From Chryseobacterium hagamense (GTDB lineage Bacteria > Bacteroidota > Bacteroidia > Flavobacteriales > Weeksellaceae), in NCBI RefSeq assembly GCF_007991455.1, contig NZ_BJYJ01000028.1:1-45429 (forward strand): a DNA stretch of 45,429 nucleotides, given 5' to 3'. Every line of letters begins with the position of its first letter. Positions within the stretch are counted from its first letter, which is position 1. The notes beneath the pieces were generated by a model. The model saw nothing but the letters and a program-made list of their open reading frames with translations. It searched no databases and was not told the origin of the DNA. The position numbers and the translations under genes were made by a program. Positions 16,929 to 25,533 of this stretch are shown here, piece by piece.

Positions 16929-17468
16929 ATGAAAATGCTGAAGAAAATCGCGATTCCCGTTTCACTGGGAATTTTAGGACTGATGATTTTAAACTCCTGT
17001 TCCGTAGGAATTCCTAAAGGTGCCACAGCCGTTCAGAATTTCAAACCCGATCAGTATCTGGGTAAATGGTATGAAATAGCCCGTTTCGATTTTAAATTCG
17101 AGAAAAATATGGATAACACAACGGCCACTTATTCCAGAAATTCTGACGGCACCATTAAAGTCGATAACAGAGGCTACAATTATGTGAAAAAAGAATGGAA
17201 AGAATCTGTCGGCGAGGCCCGTTTCGTAAACAGTGAAAATGAAGCCCGTTTGAAAGTTTCTTTCTTTAAACCGATCTGGGCCGGCTATAATGTCGTTGAT
17301 ATCGATGATAATTACCGGTACGCATTAATTATGGGAAACAATTTAAAATACCTGTGGATCCTTTCCCGGACCAAAGAAATTCCCGAAAGTATTAAGCAGA
17401 GGTTTTTGGCAAAAGCCAAAAGTATCGGCTACAATACGGATCAACTGATCTGGGTGAAGCATGACTGA
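16929..17468 (+). CDS. blc: Outer-membrane lipocalin (Blc-like)
   Basis: A 179-residue bacterial lipocalin lipoprotein. The lipobox is LNSC with Cys24. The first lipocalin signature GKWYEIARFD (Gly45, Trp47) follows, then the beta-barrel strands including RYALIMGNNLKYLWILSRT (third conserved region), and the C-terminal helix with IPESIKQRFLAKAKSIGY. It is likely anchored to the outer membrane, binding fatty acids or lysophospholipids during envelope stress. It starts 70 bases after the LytTR regulator on the same strand, so partial co-transcription is possible. Confidence 0.93.
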   Translation: MKMLKKIAIPVSLGILGLMILNSCSVGIPKGATAVQNFKPDQYLGKWYEIARFDFKFEKNMDNTTATYSRNSDGTIKVDNRGYNYVKKEWKESVGEARFVNSENEARLKVSFFKPIWAGYNVVDIDDNYRYALIMGNNLKYLWILSRTKEIPESIKQRFLAKAKSIGYNTDQLIWVKHD

Positions 17469-17469
17469 G

Positions 17470-17745
17470 TGATGAGGTAATTATCAGAAAATTGTCATGT
17501 CATAAAAATCATTCCTAATCTGAGATTATGTTATGATATAAAGATTATTATAAACTCTGTTATTCCGTAGGAGTCCGGATGCGAATCCTTCCATGCAGCT
17601 GATAACATTATATGTAAATTACTACGGAATGAAAAAAGCGGGTCATCAAAGAAAATCTCAGATTTTCTGTCTTATGTGCTCTAAAATATTTTCAAAGCTG
17701 AAATCCTGAAATCTTATGTTTCTTATGTGTTAAAATATTTAAAGG
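17470..17745. repeat. Dispersed repeat region with inverted repeat
   Basis: No gene is seen here. A 9-bp inverted repeat ATTCCGTAG (17562-17570) / CTACGGAAT (17622-17630) flanks 51 bases. Bases 17647-17737 carry phrases (AATCTCAGATTTTCTGTC, TGTGCTCTAAAATA, CTGAAATCTTATGT) shared in the same order with 8981-9060. It looks like the same degenerate intergenic repeat family. Confidence 0.6.
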
Positions 17746-17752
17746 TTAACTG

Positions 17753-18229
17753 TCAGTTTAAACCTTTATACTCTTTCCATTCCTCAAAACGGTGATCGAT
17801 TACCTGCTTCATCAGATCATAGTTTTCATAGGTATCTTCAATATGATAGAAGGTTTCATATTCGTAATCATTCTCTTCGGCTTTCGTATCAAAGAGGTTG
17901 ACGTAATCGTCTGCAAATGAACTGAACCGGTTTCCGAAATCCGTTTCGTCCTTGTAATAATCCTGCGCAAAGGCATTTCCCATCGGATTTAGATCGGATT
18001 CAGAAAATTTTCCGTCCATACAGTCCATCACAAATTCAGCGCCCGTTATTTCACGGCGTTTGATTTTTCCGATTTCCTCCTCAGCATCTTCCTTCAGATC
18101 TTCGGAAATCAGGCCTTTACTGATACACCAGTTCAGGAACATTCCCGTGTGGGTAGCCCCATTGTTTTCAGAAAGTCCTTCGGGGAAATCTCCGCCATAA
18201 TGCCATGAAGCATCGTCATATTTAGCCAT
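17753..18229 (-). CDS. Conserved hypothetical acidic protein
   Basis: A 158-residue soluble, strongly acidic protein beginning MAKYDDASWHYGGDFPE. The conserved-looking blocks are that start, NNGATHTGMFLNWCISKGLIS (about 22-42) and FAQDYYKDETDFGNRF (about 90-105). I recall similar small proteins across Bacteroidetes and Proteobacteria as an uncharacterised family; the acidic, single-domain form also resembles contact-toxin immunity proteins. No toxin gene is adjacent, so an immunity role is only a guess. It stands alone between repeat DNA and cinA. Confidence 0.7.
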   Translation of the reverse strand: MAKYDDASWHYGGDFPEGLSENNGATHTGMFLNWCISKGLISEDLKEDAEEEIGKIKRREITGAEFVMDCMDGKFSESDLNPMGNAFAQDYYKDETDFGNRFSSFADDYVNLFDTKAEENDYEYETFYHIEDTYENYDLMKQVIDHRFEEWKEYKGLN

Positions 18230-18341
18230 ACTTTATCATCGTTTTTAACAATATCCGTCAAAAATAGAAAAAATCAATTTATATTGCCCGGCAATCATAA
18301 ATTTCCGTCATTTGTGCAGAAATTTTTTCGACTTATATTAT

Positions 18342-19592
18342 ATGAAAAATGCTGTTCTGATCACTATCGGTGATGAAATCCTTTCGGGGAACACGGTAGA
18401 CACCAATTCCAATTTTATTGCAAACGAACTTAAAAACATCGGGATAAAAGTTTCACAGATCTTTACGATCTGCGACGAAATTGAAACCATCAAAGAAACC
18501 ATACAGACTGCCTTCAGAACCGGCGACGTGATCATCACTACCGGCGGACTGGGACCGACCCGCGACGATAAAACCAAAAAGGCCATTGCCGAATTTTTCA
18601 ATGATGAGCTTGCCCTGGATGAGGCCACCTTCAATCATCTGAAAGCCTACATGGAAAAGCGCGGCCGCCTGGAAATACTGGAAAGGAACCGGGAGCAGGC
18701 TTTCGTACCTGCAAAATCCAGGGTCTTTCAGAACCACTTCGGTACGGCACCTTGTACGATGATGGAAGAGAACGGGAAACTGCTGTTCAGTCTTCCGGGG
18801 GTTCCTTATGAAGTGAAACCGCTGATCAAAGACCAGATCATTCCTTATCTTCAGGAGAAATTCAGTCTGAATTATATTTCAACAAGGATTGTTTCCGTAG
18901 TCGGTATTCCCGAAAGTATCCTGGCGGATACCATCGAAAGCTGGGAACTGGCATTGCCTGAGAATCTGGCCCTTTCTTACCTGCCGGTAGGAACCCGGGT
19001 TAAACTGCGGTTAACGGCAACCGGCAATAATGAAGCAATCCTGCAGCAGCAACTGGAAGAGGAGATCCATAAGCTCTTGCCTTTAATCAAAGATAACGTC
19101 ATTGCCACTTCCGAAGATAAAATAGAAAAGATCCTTGCCGAAATTTTAACGGAAAGAAAACTTACCCTCTCTACGGCAGAAAGCTGTACCGGAGGAGAGC
19201 TGGCTAAAATGATCATTTCGGTTCCCGGAAGTTCTGCCTATTTTCTTGGCGGAATTGTTCCGTATGCCACCGAAAAGAAGATTGATATCCTCAAAGTAAA
19301 AAGAGAAACGGTGGAGGCATATACGGTAGTCAGTGAACAGGTAGCTGCGGAAATGGCGGCGGGTTGTCAGGAATTATTCGGCACCGATATTTCACTGTCC
19401 TCTACTGGTGTAGCGGGACCCGGAAAAGGAGAGGACGGCAATGAGGTGGGAACGGTTTTCTATACCGTACGGATCCATGAGCAGGAAGTAACTTCCAGAT
19501 TATACATGCCTCACCTGGAAAGACAGGATTTCATGCATTTTGTTTCGCAGAAGATAATTCAGGATTTGATAGGAATTCTTGTTAATAACTGA
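18342..19592 (+). CDS. cinA: CinA-like protein (competence/damage-inducible)
   Basis: A 416-residue two-domain protein. The start at 18342 (MKNAVLITIGDEIL) is the family's usual beginning. The N-terminal MoaB/CinA domain (about 1-170) has ITTGGLGPTRDD and FSLPGVPYEV; in the family it acts as an ADP-ribose pyrophosphatase-like hydrolase. The C-terminal CinA domain (about 255-412), with LSTAESCTGGELAK and SSTGVAGPGK, is the nicotinamide-mononucleotide deamidase (PncC) type. It likely takes part in pyridine nucleotide salvage. It is followed by the GH18/deacetylase/glycosyltransferase gene 86 bases on. Confidence 0.94.
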   Translation: MKNAVLITIGDEILSGNTVDTNSNFIANELKNIGIKVSQIFTICDEIETIKETIQTAFRTGDVIITTGGLGPTRDDKTKKAIAEFFNDELALDEATFNHLKAYMEKRGRLEILERNREQAFVPAKSRVFQNHFGTAPCTMMEENGKLLFSLPGVPYEVKPLIKDQIIPYLQEKFSLNYISTRIVSVVGIPESILADTIESWELALPENLALSYLPVGTRVKLRLTATGNNEAILQQQLEEEIHKLLPLIKDNVIATSEDKIEKILAEILTERKLTLSTAESCTGGELAKMIISVPGSSAYFLGGIVPYATEKKIDILKVKRETVEAYTVVSEQVAAEMAAGCQELFGTDISLSSTGVAGPGKGEDGNEVGTVFYTVRIHEQEVTSRLYMPHLERQDFMHFVSQKIIQDLIGILVNN

Positions 19593-19678
19593 ATGTAACG
19601 TTTAATTTTAATAATTTTTTAATTAAATACAAGCTGATATTTCACGACTTTTGTAATCCAAAATAAAAAGTACAAATC

Positions 19679-22600
19679 GTGGGAAATTCAAAACAGATTT
19701 TTCAGACCGACAACAAAAAACGCTGGAGAAATGTGCAGTGGGGCAGCCGTATATTTATTTTCATTGCCGTGCTGCTTTTTCTGGCTTTAGGGGTGATGAT
19801 GAAATTCGGCAGAAGTCCGAAAATACCTTTCAAAGAAGATTACAAAGCAGTAATTACCGCCAGCAAACCTTATCTTCAGGAGAATAAGATCTCCAAAGAG
19901 TACAAGGGTTTCAGGAGTTTTATTTCTGAAAAAAACATCCATACCAATCTTGCGAAGATTAAAAAAGCGAGAGCCGAAAGGCTGCAAAACCAGAACCGCA
20001 ACTGGTCCCAGTTTCCCGGCGGGATCCGTTCCGCTTTTTATGTGGCCTGGGATCCCCAGTCCCTGATGTCATTAAAGAGAAATATCAGACATGTGAACCT
20101 GGTTTTTCCGGAATGGTTTTTCCTGGATCCCAAAACCGGAGACCTGAAGACCAATGTGGATCCTGAAGGTTATAAAATCATCAGAAGAACAGGTGTGGCC
20201 ACGATGCCGATCCTGAGTAACAACTCCAATCAGGAATTCCACTCGGAAGGATTGGGGAAAGTGCTGAAAGATCCCCTTAAAAGGACGCAGCTTATCCGGA
20301 AGCTGAAACAGCAGTGCCAGAAGCTTCATTTTAAAGGGATCAACATCGACTTTGAGGATATGAACCTGGATTCCGATGAAAACCTGATTGCTTTCATGAA
20401 GGAGCTTTCGGCCACTTTCAAGCAGAACAACCTTCTGGTTTCCATGGATATCATGACGGAGAACGACGATTATAATGTTGAAAGACTGAATCCGTATGTG
20501 GATTATTTTATATTGATGGCTTATGATGAATATTCCGCCGACAGCGATGCCGGGCCGGTTTCATCCCAGAAATGGATCGAAGCACAGACCGGGAAAATTT
20601 TAACGAAAACTTCCCCGGAGAAAATTATTTTGGGATTAGGGGCCTATGGTTACGACTGGAGTACAAATAAAGACGACAACAGCTCCGTCACCTACATGCA
20701 GGCCATCACGAAGGCTAGTGCCAGTAAAGCGAAAATCAATTTTGACGACAATACCTTCAACCTGAATTATTCGTATACCGATTCGAAGAATAATACCCAC
20801 ACCGTATTTTTTAATGATGCGGCATCCATTTTTAACACGATGCGCTTCTCCTCCGAATATCCGCTGGCCGGTACCGCACTCTGGAGGCTCGGAAGTGAGG
20901 ACAGCCGGATCTGGAATTTTTATGATAAAGACCTGACGTCTGCAGGACTTTCAAAATTAAATTTAAGATTGCTGGAAAATGTAAAAGGCCAGACCATGGT
21001 GGATTATATCGGCGACGGCGAAGTGCTGGACGTGCTGAATACCCCACATGACGGGAAAATTGCTGTGGAAATCGATCCGAAAGAAAAAATTATCACCGAC
21101 GAAAACTACATCACCTATCCAAGTTCCTACGAAGTAAGGAAGTACGGCGGAGCTCCCCAGAAAGAACTGGTGCTTACCTTTGATGACGGTCCGGATGAAA
21201 CCTATACGCCGCAGGTGCTGGATGTTCTTTCAAAATACCATGTTCCGGCCGCCTTCTTCCTGGTCGGCCTGAATGCTGAGAAAAATCTTCCCCTGGTGAA
21301 AAGGATTTACCGGGAAGGCCATGAAATAGGAAACCACACCTTTACCCACGAAAATGTGGCGAAAGTAAGCCCCGAAAGAGCTTTGCTCGAAATGAAACTG
21401 ACCAGGCTGCTGATCGAGTGTATCACCGGACACAGCACCATCCTTTTCAGGGCTCCGTATAATGCGGATTCCGAGCCGACGACTTCAGAGGAGATTATTC
21501 CTGTAGCGCTGGCAAGACAACAGAATTACCTGGATATCGGTGAAAACATCGATCCTGAAGACTGGCAGCCCGGAATAAAAGCCGATGAAATCGTAAAAAG
21601 GGTAATGGCCGGAATAAAAGCGGAACGGGGAAACATCATCCTTCTTCATGACGCGGGCGGAGATACCCGGGAAGAAACCGTGAAGGCACTGAAAGTTCTT
21701 ATTCCTACCTTACAAAAGCAGGGTTACCACTTCACCAACCTGACCAGCATCCTGCATAAAAGCAAAAACGAACTGATGCCTGAGGTGCCGAAGACAAAAG
21801 CTTATTATGTGATGCAGCTGAACCTCATTCTTGCAACGGTGATCTACGGAATCAGTCACTTCCTGGTGGCCCTGTTTACGATCTTCATCGGGTTAGGTCT
21901 GATCAGGCTTTTCATTATGCTGTACTGGGCATTCCGGGAAAGGAAAAAAGAAAAAAAGTTAGGGGTTTTTCCAATACTGGAATCCTATCCGAAGGTTTCA
22001 ATCATCGTTCCGGCTTACAATGAAGAGGTAAATATTGTTTCTTCATTAAACAATCTGCTGAAGCAGACCTACCCGAATTTTGACGTGATTATGGTAGATG
22101 ACGGAAGCAAGGATTCGACATACGATAAAGCCAGAGAAGCCTTTTCCGGCAATCCGAAGCTTAAAATTTTCAGCAAACGGAACGGAGGGAAAGCAACTGC
22201 CCTGAATTATGGGATTGCTGAAACCGATGCGGAATATGTGGTCTGCATTGATGCCGATACCAAGCTGGAACAGGATGCGGTGAAATATTTAATCGCCCGG
22301 TTTTTAAATTCCGCTCCGGAAGATAAAATTGCTGCCGTTGCTGGAAACGTGAAAGTGGGAAATACCGTCAACTGGCTCACCCGATGGCAGTCGATCGAAT
22401 ATACGACCAGCCAGAATTTCGACCGGCTTGCGTATGCCGATATCAATGCGATTACGGTGATTCCGGGAGCTATCGGGGCTTTCAGAAAATCCGTTGTCGA
22501 AAAAGTGGGAGGCTATTCTTCCGATACCCTTGCTGAAGACTGTGACATTACCGTGAAAATTCTGAGAAAAGGATATACCGTGGCCAATGAAAACAGGGCG

Positions 22601-23077
22601 GTAGCCGTCACCGAAGCACCTGAAACTGTAAAACAGTTTCTAAAACAGCGCTTCCGATGGACCTACGGCATTATGCAGATGTTCTGGAAACAGAGACATA
22701 CCTTCCTGAACCCGAAATACAAAGGGCTGGGATTGTGGGCAATGCCGAACATTCTGCTGTTCCAGTATATCATTCCTTTTTTCTCGCCGATGGCTGATCT
22801 TATTATGTTTTTCGGCCTGTTATCAGGAAACGGCGGAAAGATATTCAGCTATTATCTCATATTCTTACTGGTGGATGCCTCACTGGCCTTTATTGCCTTC
22901 ATCATGCAGCGTGAGAAGCTCATTTACCTGGTCTATGTGATTCCGCAGCGATTCGGCTACCGGTGGCTGATGTACATTGTCCTGTTCCGAAGCCTGAGAA
23001 GAGCGCTGAAAGGCGAAATGCAGTCCTGGGGATTCCTGAAAAGAACCGGGAATGTAAAAGAAATCGCAAATTCTTAA
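19679..23077 (+). CDS. GH18 - polysaccharide deacetylase - GT2 fusion protein
   Basis: A 1132-residue inner-membrane enzyme with three catalytic modules. An N-terminal helix anchors it (about 24-42). A GH18-like barrel follows (about 110-430) with INIDFED, where Asp224 and Glu226 occupy the acid positions. A NodB deacetylase comes next (about 490-690) with TFDDGPD (Asp502, Asp503) and His553/His557 in GNHTFTH. After membrane helices (about 705-745) there is a processive GT2 synthase (about 770-1000) with VDDGS, DADT, AEDCD and QRFRW (990-994), and C-terminal helices. The start is GTG; no upstream ATG exists. By analogy to PgaB plus PgaC it likely makes and deacetylates a beta-linked aminosugar polymer. 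Confidence 0.9.
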   Translation: MGNSKQIFQTDNKKRWRNVQWGSRIFIFIAVLLFLALGVMMKFGRSPKIPFKEDYKAVITASKPYLQENKISKEYKGFRSFISEKNIHTNLAKIKKARAERLQNQNRNWSQFPGGIRSAFYVAWDPQSLMSLKRNIRHVNLVFPEWFFLDPKTGDLKTNVDPEGYKIIRRTGVATMPILSNNSNQEFHSEGLGKVLKDPLKRTQLIRKLKQQCQKLHFKGINIDFEDMNLDSDENLIAFMKELSATFKQNNLLVSMDIMTENDDYNVERLNPYVDYFILMAYDEYSADSDAGPVSSQKWIEAQTGKILTKTSPEKIILGLGAYGYDWSTNKDDNSSVTYMQAITKASASKAKINFDDNTFNLNYSYTDSKNNTHTVFFNDAASIFNTMRFSSEYPLAGTALWRLGSEDSRIWNFYDKDLTSAGLSKLNLRLLENVKGQTMVDYIGDGEVLDVLNTPHDGKIAVEIDPKEKIITDENYITYPSSYEVRKYGGAPQKELVLTFDDGPDETYTPQVLDVLSKYHVPAAFFLVGLNAEKNLPLVKRIYREGHEIGNHTFTHENVAKVSPERALLEMKLTRLLIECITGHSTILFRAPYNADSEPTTSEEIIPVALARQQNYLDIGENIDPEDWQPGIKADEIVKRVMAGIKAERGNIILLHDAGGDTREETVKALKVLIPTLQKQGYHFTNLTSILHKSKNELMPEVPKTKAYYVMQLNLILATVIYGISHFLVALFTIFIGLGLIRLFIMLYWAFRERKKEKKLGVFPILESYPKVSIIVPAYNEEVNIVSSLNNLLKQTYPNFDVIMVDDGSKDSTYDKAREAFSGNPKLKIFSKRNGGKATALNYGIAETDAEYVVCIDADTKLEQDAVKYLIARFLNSAPEDKIAAVAGNVKVGNTVNWLTRWQSIEYTTSQNFDRLAYADINAITVIPGAIGAFRKSVVEKVGGYSSDTLAEDCDITVKILRKGYTVANENRAVAVTEAPETVKQFLKQRFRWTYGIMQMFWKQRHTFLNPKYKGLGLWAMPNILLFQYIIPFFSPMADLIMFFGLLSGNGGKIFSYYLIFLLVDASLAFIAFIMQREKLIYLVYVIPQRFGYRWLMYIVLFRSLRRALKGEMQSWGFLKRTGNVKEIANS

Positions 23078-23085
23078 TATTTGAT

Positions 23086-23093
23086 TAAATTTG
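23086..23093 (+). promoter_or_regulatory. -7 box (TAAATTTG) before first M13 gene
   Basis: Exact TAnnTTTG match 60 bases before the peptidase start and just after the fusion gene's stop, suggesting the peptidase has its own promoter. No -33 match is apparent. Confidence 0.45.
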
Positions 23094-23153
23094 TTTTCAT
23101 AAAAAGTAACGAATTAAAAAAAAGTTACACTTATTGTATAAATTGTAATTATA

Positions 23154-25181
23154 ATGAAAAAACTAACGCTTTCCCTGCTTTTATTGGGAGGACTCTGTTC
23201 ACAGGCAGTGAACGCTCAGGCGACAGACAAAGGTCTGGATCTTAGCCTGATGGATAAATCAGTGCGTCCGCAGGATGACTTTTACAGCTTTGTAAGCGGA
23301 ACATGGATGAAGACGGCCAAAATCCCTTCCGATAAACCAACCTGGGGAAGTTTCAACAAGCTGGCTGAAGATACCGACAACAATTCGATGACGATCCTGA
23401 ACTCGCTTCTGAAAGATAAGTTTGCTGACGGAACGGAAGGTAAAAAAATCCAGGACCTGTATGGATCATATATGGATATGTCTAAAAGAAATGCAGACGG
23501 TATCAAGCCGATCCAGGCAAATCTGAATAAAATTGATGCCATTAAAAACGTTAATGATCTTCAGAATTACCTGATCTCCGTAACGAAAGAAGGGGAGAAC
23601 AATTTCTACGGATGGGGCGTGGATGCGGATCTTAAAGATTCCAAGATGAATGCCGTGTACTTAGGAGACGCTTCTTTAGGATTGGGAAGAGACTACTATC
23701 AGAAAGTAAACGAAAAAAATACCGAAGCATTGGCGGAATACACAAAATATGTGGCTTCCATGCTGAAAGAATTAGGATATAAAAATGCTGATGCCGCCGC
23801 AAAAGGTATCGTTGCTTATGAGAAGAGCATTGCTCAGACCTATCTCACAAACGAGCAGAGCCGCGACAATACCCTTCAGTACAACCTGAAAACCATGGCC
23901 GAGCTTTCTGCTCTGGTAAGAAATGTAGACCTTCCGGGTTACCTTAAAAAAGTAGGGGTAACTTCGGATAAGGTAATCATCGGGGAATTGGGGTATTATA
24001 AAAATCTTGATAAATTCATCAATACGCAGAATCTTCCTGTAATCAAAGATTATCTTAAATTCCACATGATCCACGGCAGCGCTTCTTATCTAAGCGAAAA
24101 GATCGGGGATATGAAGTTTGCTTTCTACGGTAAATACCTGAGAGGCCAGCAGGAGCAGAGGGCTTTGAACAAAAGAGGATTTGAGCTGATCAACGGAACT
24201 TTGGGCGAAGCGTTCGGAAAATTATACGTTGAGAAATATTTCCCTGCAGAAGCCAAAGCGCAGATGGTGGAACTGATCGACTATTTAAAGAAAAGTTTTG
24301 CTGTTCACATCAATAATTTAGCTTGGATGTCTTCGACAACGAAGGAGAAAGCAATGCAGAAACTGAATAAGTTCACGGTAAAAGTAGCGTATCCGGACAA
24401 ATGGAAAGATTATTCCAAACTGACCATCGTTCCCGAATCCAAAGGCGGAAACCTGTATTCCAACCTTCAGAACATTACGGAATGGCAGTACAACAAAGAC
24501 CTGGCTAAGATCGGAAAACCGGTGGATAAATCGGAGTGGGGAATGACGCCACAAACGGTAAATGCTTATTATAACCCGGTAAACAACGAGATCGTATTCC
24601 CGGCTGCCATCCTTCAGCCGCCGTTCTTCAATCCTAAAGCGGATGCTGCGGTGAACTTTGGAGGAATCGGTGCCGTGATCGGTCACGAAATGAGCCACGG
24701 ATTCGATGATTCCGGAGCCCAGTTCGATGCAGACGGAAACCTGGTAGACTGGTGGACACCGGAAGACAAAGCCAACTTCGAAAAAGCGACCAAAGCACTG
24801 GCTTCCCAATATGATAAGTACGAGCCTGTAAAAGGAACTTTCGTGAACGGAACCTTTACCAATGGTGAAAACATTGCCGATTTAGGCGGAGTAAACATCG
24901 CTTACGATGCCTTACAGATGTACCTGAAAGACAAAGGGAATCCGGGAGTAATCAGCGGATATACGCAGGATCAGAGATTCTTCTTAAGCTGGGCAACCGT
25001 ATGGAGAACTTTATCCAGTGAAAAATATATGGTGAACCAGGTGAAAACCGATCCGCACTCTCCGGGGTATTTCAGAAGTTTCGGACCTTTAACGAATGTT
25101 GACGCTTTCTACAAAGCATTCGACGTAAAAGAAGGCGACAAACTTTATAAGAAACCGGCAGACCGTATCAAGATCTGGTAG
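23154..25181 (+). CDS. M13 family metallopeptidase (PepO/neprilysin-like), secreted
   Basis: A 675-residue exported zinc endopeptidase. The signal peptide ends near VNAQA (about residue 22). The N-terminal M13 domain runs to about 420 (DFYSFVSGTWMKTAKIPSD is the family start). The peptidase domain carries the zinc motif HEMSH (511-515; Glu512 catalytic), the third ligand Glu572 in ENIADLGG, and the substrate-binding NAYYNP. The C-terminus ends KIW, near the Trp end of the family. It probably degrades oligopeptides in the periplasm. A close paralogue lies 3.3 kb downstream. Confidence 0.95.
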   Translation: MKKLTLSLLLLGGLCSQAVNAQATDKGLDLSLMDKSVRPQDDFYSFVSGTWMKTAKIPSDKPTWGSFNKLAEDTDNNSMTILNSLLKDKFADGTEGKKIQDLYGSYMDMSKRNADGIKPIQANLNKIDAIKNVNDLQNYLISVTKEGENNFYGWGVDADLKDSKMNAVYLGDASLGLGRDYYQKVNEKNTEALAEYTKYVASMLKELGYKNADAAAKGIVAYEKSIAQTYLTNEQSRDNTLQYNLKTMAELSALVRNVDLPGYLKKVGVTSDKVIIGELGYYKNLDKFINTQNLPVIKDYLKFHMIHGSASYLSEKIGDMKFAFYGKYLRGQQEQRALNKRGFELINGTLGEAFGKLYVEKYFPAEAKAQMVELIDYLKKSFAVHINNLAWMSSTTKEKAMQKLNKFTVKVAYPDKWKDYSKLTIVPESKGGNLYSNLQNITEWQYNKDLAKIGKPVDKSEWGMTPQTVNAYYNPVNNEIVFPAAILQPPFFNPKADAAVNFGGIGAVIGHEMSHGFDDSGAQFDADGNLVDWWTPEDKANFEKATKALASQYDKYEPVKGTFVNGTFTNGENIADLGGVNIAYDALQMYLKDKGNPGVISGYTQDQRFFLSWATVWRTLSSEKYMVNQVKTDPHSPGYFRSFGPLTNVDAFYKAFDVKEGDKLYKKPADRIKIW

Positions 25182-25203
25182 TCCGTTTTTAAATATCAAA
25201 AAA

Positions 25204-25231
25204 AACCGTTCAGCAATGAGCGGTTTTTTTT
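25204..25231 (+). terminator. Terminator of the first M13 gene
   Basis: Stem AACCGTTC/GAGCGGTT (25204-25211 with 25218-25225, one G-U pair) followed by a long T run. Confidence 0.85.
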
Positions 25232-25533
25232 AGCTTAAAATTTGAGAGCAACGTTAAGTGACCAACAGCATTTAAAGACATTTGAAAAATTTAATACACT
25301 CTTTACTGAGCGTTCTGCTTAATGTAAATTCGATAATATTCATTCCGCTTTCCGTAATTTAAGGAGGATAAGGAAAAAAGAAACTTTACAAGATTTTCAG
25401 CCTGATTTAAAAAATCAATTGCCAGTCAGTAGCCTTTTAAATACAGGTGCTAACGGCATACTGCATCCCTCTTCAAGTCTTTTTAGTCCGAATGCTCCTT
25501 GTATTTTTATAGATCAGCGAAAACGGTTTAAAT
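25232..25533. other. AT-rich gene-free stretch
   Basis: About 300 bases between the M13 terminator and the 3' end of the convergent esterase gene. I see no coding frame, RNA gene or repeat. Confidence 0.5.
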
